Of a DNA stretch of 17,558 nt, positions 14,167-17,558 are shown in pieces (the stretch's first letter is position 1; each line of letters starts with the position of its first letter). Both the position numbers and the translations under genes were made by a program. The notes beneath the pieces were generated by a model, which did not search any database, had not been told where the DNA came from, and saw nothing but the letters and a program-made list of their open reading frames with translations. Origin of the DNA: JAGGZI01 sp964399605 (GTDB taxonomy: Archaea; Aenigmatarchaeota; Aenigmatarchaeia; PWEA01; JAGHBM01); the NCBI GenBank assembly GCA_964399605.1, contig CAYNRH010000017.1, positions 1 through 17,558 on the forward strand, in the 5' to 3' direction.

Positions 14167-15344
14167 ATCGCCCACCTCTTGAGCCCAGACGAATCCTCTT
14201 TATCAACATTATTAGAATATGAAAGGAGCTGAACCATGGCGCTGTCAATATTTCCGTCAACGAGAAGGTCAAAAATACTTTCATAATTGAAGGAAGATTC
14301 CATCTCTTTCATGTTCTCCCTTAATATTTTCATGCCAATGTCCTCTATGCTTACTCTCTCTTCCCTTATGTCCTTCAGAAGCCTCATTTTTTTGTCAAGC
14401 TCCTCCTCAGATATTCTTGAAGAAATTGACAAAAACATTTTTTTCCTGTATTTTTCTTTAAGGTGTGAAAAGTTTACATTAAATCCCTTTTCAACACTGC
14501 CCTTTACCACCACCCTCACAAGTGGCTTTTTATTCTCACTTATGCCACCAAGATACTCGTCTATTTTTTCATTTATATCTGACGATTTCTCATGGTCAAC
14601 CTTGAACTCCTTGTAAAAAACTTTTCTTGCACTGTCCAGTTTTATGAATTCAACCTTTTCATCTCCGTTTATTTCTACAATGAAAAAGCCCTTTGGAGAT
14701 TTTGCTTCAGATTTGCTTATCTGTGTTGTAACAGTAGAACCTGGTATAAGAAAGTACTTCCCATGAACTTTTGTTTTTTCAGTCCAGTGAATGTGGCCTG
14801 ATACATACAGGTCAAAGCCTTCCGGAAGGTCATCAAGAGTCAATGATGGCGGTTCAAGAGGATTGAATACATAAGAGCCTATGGACTGGTGAAGCATTAA
14901 TATGTTATAAGCGCCCTCCACTGGTTTGGGGTTCCATGCCTTAAAAACCTCTTTGGCATAAGCCTCAGGGACGCTGCTCATGCCATGTATCGCTATTTTC
15001 TTTCCCTTTATATCCATAACAACGTGGTTACAGTGGAGGTGTTTTAAGAACCCTGCCTGGTCCAGCCCTTCAACAGGATTTATCAGACCTCTTCCCCTTC
15101 TCTCATGGTTCCCGTGTATTGCCACAACTGGAACATCAACCTGCGAAAGAATCTTCATTGACTTTGCCCAGTCCTCCGGGCGCGGTATTCGTGTATCAAA
15201 AATATCCCCCGGAAGAAGAATCAAGTCGCAATCCTTTGATTTCTCAAATGCTTCCTCAGCAGTTTCCCATGAATCCTCAAATCTTTCTGTGTTTCTTCCC
15301 ACACCAAAATGGGTATCCGAAATAATAGCGATTCTTATAGCCAC
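14163..15344 (-). CDS. mre11: Mre11 DNA repair nuclease
   Basis: A 393-residue Mn-dependent phosphoesterase that opens and trims DNA ends together with Rad50. Phosphodiesterase motifs in order are SDTHFG (Asp10, His12), LPGDIFD (Asp47), IHGNHE (Asn79, His80), MLHQSIG and VSGHIHW. The capping domain follows (about 225-320), and the C-terminal helical tail (FNYESIFDLLVDGN) would bind the base of the Rad50 coiled coil. The start is GTG 15344 with the SD AGGTGTG before it. It shares a 4-nt ATGA overlap with rad50 and has a 38-residue ORF 50 nt upstream. The intervening 50 nt contain a T-tract that might be a weak terminator or a second promoter. Confidence 0.95.
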   Translation of the reverse strand: MAIRIAIISDTHFGVGRNTERFEDSWETAEEAFEKSKDCDLILLPGDIFDTRIPRPEDWAKSMKILSQVDVPVVAIHGNHERRGRGLINPVEGLDQAGFLKHLHCNHVVMDIKGKKIAIHGMSSVPEAYAKEVFKAWNPKPVEGAYNILMLHQSIGSYVFNPLEPPSLTLDDLPEGFDLYVSGHIHWTEKTKVHGKYFLIPGSTVTTQISKSEAKSPKGFFIVEINGDEKVEFIKLDSARKVFYKEFKVDHEKSSDINEKIDEYLGGISENKKPLVRVVVKGSVEKGFNVNFSHLKEKYRKKMFLSISSRISEEELDKKMRLLKDIREERVSIEDIGMKILRENMKEMESSFNYESIFDLLVDGNIDSAMVQLLSYSNNVDKEDSSGLKRWAI

Positions 15345-15394
15345 AAAGACACACCTAATCTATTTAGAAGGAGTACAAATAAAAAAATTAAACC

Positions 15395-15511
15395 TTATAT
15401 GAATTTATCGAGCTTGACTCCGCGCGGAAAAAATTCCAAAAGTGATGCCTGCTTGAAATTTATAATTTTTTCGGCTTTTTTAGAATCTTTCCAACCGTTT
15501 ATTTCTATCAT
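15395..15511 (-). CDS. Small 38-residue protein upstream of mre11
   Basis: A short ORF with a strong archaeal SD: GGTGA followed by GATT and ATG 15511, the same spacing as proS, rpoP and rpl37ae. The product starts MIEINGWKDSKKAEKIINF and ends FFPRGVKLDKFI; it is basic with no cysteine and no membrane segment. A TATA element (15554-15564 on the minus strand) fits transcription beginning near 15533. A longer reading from 15592 is open but has no SD and would start within the promoter. I know no family for it. It is probably the first gene of the mre11-rad50 operon, or a leader peptide. Confidence 0.55.
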   Translation of the reverse strand: MIEINGWKDSKKAEKIINFKQASLLEFFPRGVKLDKFI

Positions 15512-15549
15512 AATCTCACCCCCAACAATAGCAAAAATTATTTTGAAAT

Positions 15550-15575
15550 CACCATTTAAATATATTTTTATACTA
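15550..15575. promoter_or_regulatory. Bidirectional promoter between the mre11-side operon and proS
   Basis: The region ATTTAAATATATTTTTATAC is nearly symmetric. On the minus strand TATATTTAAAT would start RNA near 15533 ahead of the 38-residue ORF. On the plus strand the TTTTTATAC part (15565-15573) would start RNA near 15595, ahead of the proS SD GGTGA at 15606-15610. Confidence 0.5.
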
Positions 15576-15614
15576 TAGAATACAATACTCATTCAGTAGT
15601 GAATTGGTGATTTT

Positions 15615-17051
15615 ATGAGTGAAGAGCTTGGAATGACCACGAAAAAAAAGGACTTCAATGAATGGTATATAGAACTCATTAAAAAGTCTGGATTGGCCGA
15701 TTACTCCTCTGTATCAGGCTGTATGGTAATAAAGCCGTATGCGTTTTCCATGTGGGAAAATGTCCAAAAACTTCTCAACGAAAGATTTAAAAAATTAGGG
15801 GTTAAGAACGCTTATTTTCCCGTTTTAATACCACGAAAACTCTTAAAGAGAGAAGAAGAACATGTTGAAGGCTTCTCCCCGGAGGTGGCGTGGGTAACCA
15901 GGGGCGGCTCTTCAGAATTGGAAGAACCTTTGGCTGTAAGGCCAACGTCTGAGACAATAATGTATGAGTCCTTTTCCAAGTGGATAAGGTCATGGAGAGA
16001 CCTTCCCCTGAAAATAAACCAGTGGGTGAATATTGTAAGGTGGGAATTTAAAAATCCCGTGCTGTTCCTTAGAACGAGAGAATTCCTGTGGCAGGAGGGG
16101 CACACCGCCTATGCAGAAAAAGAAGATGCAGAAAAAGAAGTTATTGACATTCTAAGCATTTACAGAGATGTTACAGAAAATTATCTTGCAATACCGTCTG
16201 TAGTAGGAAGAAAAACAGAGAAGGAGAAATTTGCCGGTGGAGAATATACGTTCACTCTTGAGCACATGATGCCCAACGGAAGAGCCATTCAAGGACCAGA
16301 CTCACATCATCTTGGACAGAATTTTTCAAAGGCCTTTGACATAGAATTCCTGGACAGAAACGAGAAGAAAAAATATGTGTGGCAAAACTCATGGGGATTC
16401 AGCACGCGCCAGCTTGGAATAATGTTTGCGGTCCACGGAGACGACAGGGGGCTTATAATTCCACCAAAGATAGCAGCAATACAAGTAGTTATAATACCTA
16501 TATACAAAGATGATAGCAAGGAAATGGTCCTGAGAGAGTCAAAAAAAATGCGAGAGCTACTGGACAAAAAATTCCTGGTTCACCTAGATGATAGAGATGA
16601 ATACACACCGGGCTTTAAGTTCAATGAGTGGGAATTAAGGGGAGTACCTCTGAGGATAGAAATTGGACCAAAGGACATTGAAAGGGAGCAGGCTGTTCTT
16701 GTTCGAAGGGATAACGGAGAAAAAATTCCTGTAAAGGTGAAATATCTGACAAAAGAAATAGAGAAAAATCTTGAATCCATACAAAACAATCTTTTTGAGC
16801 GCGCAAAGAAATTTATGGAAGAGCACATAAAAAAACCTGAAAGCTATGAGGAATTGAAAAAAATTATTGAGGGAAACTGGGCGCTTGCACCATGGTGCGG
16901 TGAAGTGTCATGTGAAGAGAAGCTGAAAGATGATACGTCAGCAAAGATAATTACAATACCATTTGACCTGAACGAAAAGCCAACAAAAGAAAAGTGTATC
17001 ATATGCGGAAAGCCTGCCAAACATATGGTTTATGTGGCCAAGAGCTACTGA
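15615..17051 (+). CDS. proS: Prolyl-tRNA synthetase (archaeal/eukaryotic type)
   Basis: A 478-residue class II synthetase that charges tRNA-Pro with proline. The catalytic domain shows motif 1 around KPYAFSMWENVQKLL, motif 2 RWEFKNPVLFLRTREFLWQEGHTAY, and motif 3 in HGDDRGLIIPPKIA; VRPTSETIMYESFSKWIRSWRDLP is a ProRS marker. The anticodon-binding domain follows (IQVVIIPIY onward). The C-terminal zinc domain has APWCGEVSCEEK and CIICGKPA and ends in KSY, the conserved terminal Tyr of the archaeal type. It has no bacterial editing insertion. ATG 15615 has GGTGATTTT before it. Its stop abuts the stop of a small gene on the other strand with no gap. Confidence 0.97.
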   Translation: MSEELGMTTKKKDFNEWYIELIKKSGLADYSSVSGCMVIKPYAFSMWENVQKLLNERFKKLGVKNAYFPVLIPRKLLKREEEHVEGFSPEVAWVTRGGSSELEEPLAVRPTSETIMYESFSKWIRSWRDLPLKINQWVNIVRWEFKNPVLFLRTREFLWQEGHTAYAEKEDAEKEVIDILSIYRDVTENYLAIPSVVGRKTEKEKFAGGEYTFTLEHMMPNGRAIQGPDSHHLGQNFSKAFDIEFLDRNEKKKYVWQNSWGFSTRQLGIMFAVHGDDRGLIIPPKIAAIQVVIIPIYKDDSKEMVLRESKKMRELLDKKFLVHLDDRDEYTPGFKFNEWELRGVPLRIEIGPKDIEREQAVLVRRDNGEKIPVKVKYLTKEIEKNLESIQNNLFERAKKFMEEHIKKPESYEELKKIIEGNWALAPWCGEVSCEEKLKDDTSAKIITIPFDLNEKPTKEKCIICGKPAKHMVYVAKSY

Positions 17052-17204
17052 TTAAAAATCATATATTTTAATTCTATAAACTATTGGATCTCTATAAATC
17101 GGACCAATGATTCTTTTATGCGGACATGCGGCTTCAGTATTATTAATATCCGGAACTGTTCTCAATGCTTCATCAATTATCTCATTTATATCTATTTTTG
17201 ACAT
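17052..17204 (-). CDS. Small 50-residue protein, probably leaderless
   Basis: A continuous 51-codon frame on the minus strand, from ATG 17204 to TAA 17052. The product starts MSKIDINEIIDEALRTVPDI, a plausible helix, then contains ACPHKRIIGPIYRDP and ends YRIKIYDF. There is no SD, but a TATA element (CTTTTAAATATG on the minus strand, about 17226-17237) is centred about 28 nt upstream, fitting a leaderless mRNA. It fills the whole space between proS and the tRNA-Arg promoter, and its stop sits directly against the proS stop. I know no family. The single Cys-x-His could bind metal only with a partner. Confidence 0.5.
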   Translation of the reverse strand: MSKIDINEIIDEALRTVPDINNTEAACPHKRIIGPIYRDPIVYRIKIYDF

Positions 17205-17221
17205 ATTAATTTAATTAATGT

Positions 17222-17240
17222 AAAACATATTTAAAAGCAT
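17222..17240. promoter_or_regulatory. Shared TATA region for tRNA-Arg and the 50-residue ORF
   Basis: CATATTTAAAAGC (about 17226-17238) lies about 30 nt before the tRNA-Arg 5' end on the plus strand. Read on the minus strand it is CTTTTAAATATG, about 28 nt before ATG 17204. One near-symmetric TATA site would serve both directions. Confidence 0.5.
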
Positions 17241-17298
17241 GCTTAGTTAAAACTATTCGTGGGCCTGTAGCGTAACTGGATAACGCGCTCGGCTTCGG

Positions 17299-17336
17299 AC
17301 AATCTTTTAAAAAAAGCCCAAGCAAAAAAAGAAGAA
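17299..17336 (+). other. Archaeal tRNA intron 1, position 37/38 of tRNA-Arg
   Basis: A bulge-helix-bulge core is visible. Bases 32-35 (CTTC, 17293-17296) pair with GAAG (17331-17334), leaving three-base bulges GGA (17297-17299) and AAA (17335-17337). Symmetric cuts after the second base of each bulge give this 38-nt intron. The A-rich interior forms only weak further pairing. Confidence 0.8.
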
Positions 17337-17358
17337 ACCGAGAGATTGGGGGTTCAAA

Positions 17359-17370
17359 TGAAATTGGGTG
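17359..17370 (+). other. Archaeal tRNA intron 2 (12 nt), T-loop position 59/60 of tRNA-Arg
   Basis: Twelve extra bases split the T-loop. Bases TTCA (17353-17356) can pair with TGGG (17365-17368; two G-T pairs), leaving three-base bulges AAT (17357-17359) and TGT (17369-17371). Cuts after the second base of each give a 12-nt intron and restore loop TTCAAAT. The inner helix is missing, so this is a relaxed bulge-helix-loop form. Boundaries could shift by one base because T17359 and T17371 are equivalent. Confidence 0.7.
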
Positions 17371-17429
17371 TCCCTCCAGGCTCACCAACATTGGTAAAAT
17401 ATTAATAGCAAGTTCAAAAGATTATGTTG

Positions 17430-17449
17430 AAGTGCACAAAAGTGCGCTT
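17430..17449 (+). other. Hairpin between the two tRNA genes
   Basis: AAGTGCAC and GTGCGCTT pair over 8 bp (one G-T) around an AAAA loop, 12 nt upstream of tRNA-Glu. It may be a processing or termination element. No good TATA is placed for tRNA-Glu itself, so joint transcription from the tRNA-Arg promoter is possible. Confidence 0.3.
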
Positions 17450-17460
17450 TGTGTAAATAT

Positions 17461-17558
17461 GCTCCCATAGTCTAGTGGCTAAGGATGCGAGCCTCTCGTA
17501 ACCTTTTGCTCATTGGTGAAGCAAGAGGTTGTAGACAGCTCGAGACCCGGGTTCAAAA
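17461..17558 (+). tRNA. tRNA-Glu(CUC) with intron, cut off by the window end
   Basis: The 5' part of a tRNA: acceptor strand GCTCCCA, TA, D arm GTCT/GGAT with loop AGTGGCTAA, anticodon stem CGAGC/GCTCG, loop C-T-CTC-G-A, variable region AGAC, T stem strand CCGGG and loop TTCAAAA up to the last base. The anticodon CTC is at 17495-17497 (Glu GAG). A 38-nt intron (17499-17536) sits at 37/38. The 3' halves of the T and acceptor stems lie outside the window, so a T-loop intron like that of tRNA-Arg cannot be excluded. Confidence 0.85.
17499..17536 (+). other. Archaeal tRNA intron, position 37/38 of tRNA-Glu
   Basis: The intron folds into a 10-bp hairpin (17500-17509 with 17521-17530, one G-T pair), separated by three-base bulges CGT (17497-17499) and ACA (17535-17537) from a short central helix with the anticodon loop (C-G, T-A, one mismatch, T-G). 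Symmetric cuts in the bulges give 38 nt and restore a seven-base anticodon loop. Confidence 0.8.

Larger units (their letters stand above)
17261..17387 (+). tRNA. tRNA-Arg(UCG) with two introns and encoded CCA
   Basis: A full cloverleaf forms after removing two insertions. Acceptor GGGCCTG pairs with CAGGCTC (one G-T wobble). The D stem GCGT/ACGC has loop AACTGGATA, the anticodon stem CTCGG/CCGAG has loop C-T-TCG-G-A, the variable region is AGATT, and the T stem GGGGG/CCCTC has loop TTCAAAT. Discriminator A is followed by an encoded CCA. The anticodon TCG is at 17295-17297, reading Arg CGA. Intron 1 (17299-17336, 38 nt) is at the canonical 37/38 site; intron 2 (17359-17370, 12 nt) interrupts the T-loop at 59/60. 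The perfect stems in every arm argue against a pseudogene. Confidence 0.9.

Noticed and set aside
15512..15592. Longer 65-residue version of the small ORF upstream of mre11
   Set aside because: The extra 27 codons cover the TATA element and lack an SD; the inner ATG 15511 has an ideal SD.
1..17558. CRISPR arrays, insertion sequences, attachment sites or rRNA
   Set aside because: No regularly spaced repeats, transposase motifs or rRNA sequence were seen; the tRNA introns are the only insert-like elements.

Overview
The window is AT-rich archaeal chromosome. The evidence is a proteasome alpha subunit, an exosome Rrp4/Rrp41/Rrp42 set, SBDS, Alba, RNA polymerase subunit P (Rpb12-like), ribosomal protein L37Ae, archaeal prefoldin beta, HerA-NurA and Mre11-Rad50, TATA-box promoters, GGTGA-type Shine-Dalgarno (SD) sites mixed with leaderless starts, and tRNA genes with introns. 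The class III signal-peptide pilins and gene style would suit an uncultured (perhaps DPANN-type) archaeon, but the lineage is inference and cannot be fixed from this window.

Layout. 1-1000: a three-gene cluster with one Cys-containing unknown protein and two paralogous small pilin-like proteins. 1000-2212: alba, with a long structured leader, then a Mrp/NBP35-type ATPase that has no cysteine. 2213-6729: the classic archaeal superoperon psmA - SBDS - rrp4 - rrp41 - rrp42 - rpl37ae - rpoP - pfdB, tightly packed with ATGA-type overlaps; it joins protein turnover, RNA turnover, translation and transcription. 6736-7736: a leaderless DHH/DHHA1 phosphoesterase. 7806-12151: an SbcD/Mre11-related phosphoesterase divergent from nurA-herA, then two unrecognised small genes. 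12148-15511 (minus strand): rad50, mre11 and a 38-residue small ORF. 15615-17051: prolyl-tRNA synthetase. 17052-17558: a 50-residue leaderless small ORF on the minus strand, tRNA-Arg(UCG) and a tRNA-Glu(CUC) cut by the window end.

Functionally, 7.8-15.5 kb is a DNA double-strand-break end-processing neighbourhood. HerA-NurA and Mre11-Rad50 are the archaeal resection machinery, here in two convergent operons whose meeting point holds two unknown genes. The most unusual item is the tRNA-Arg(UCG) gene: it reads as a perfect cloverleaf only if two introns are removed, a 38-nt one at the canonical 37/38 position and a 12-nt one in the T-loop (59/60). Other points of interest are two small genes below normal calling length (38 and 50 aa), the cysteine-free Mrp, several compact bidirectional promoters, and a recurrent in-frame GTG inside the SD, exactly 9 nt before the true start, that makes automatic start calls three residues too long.
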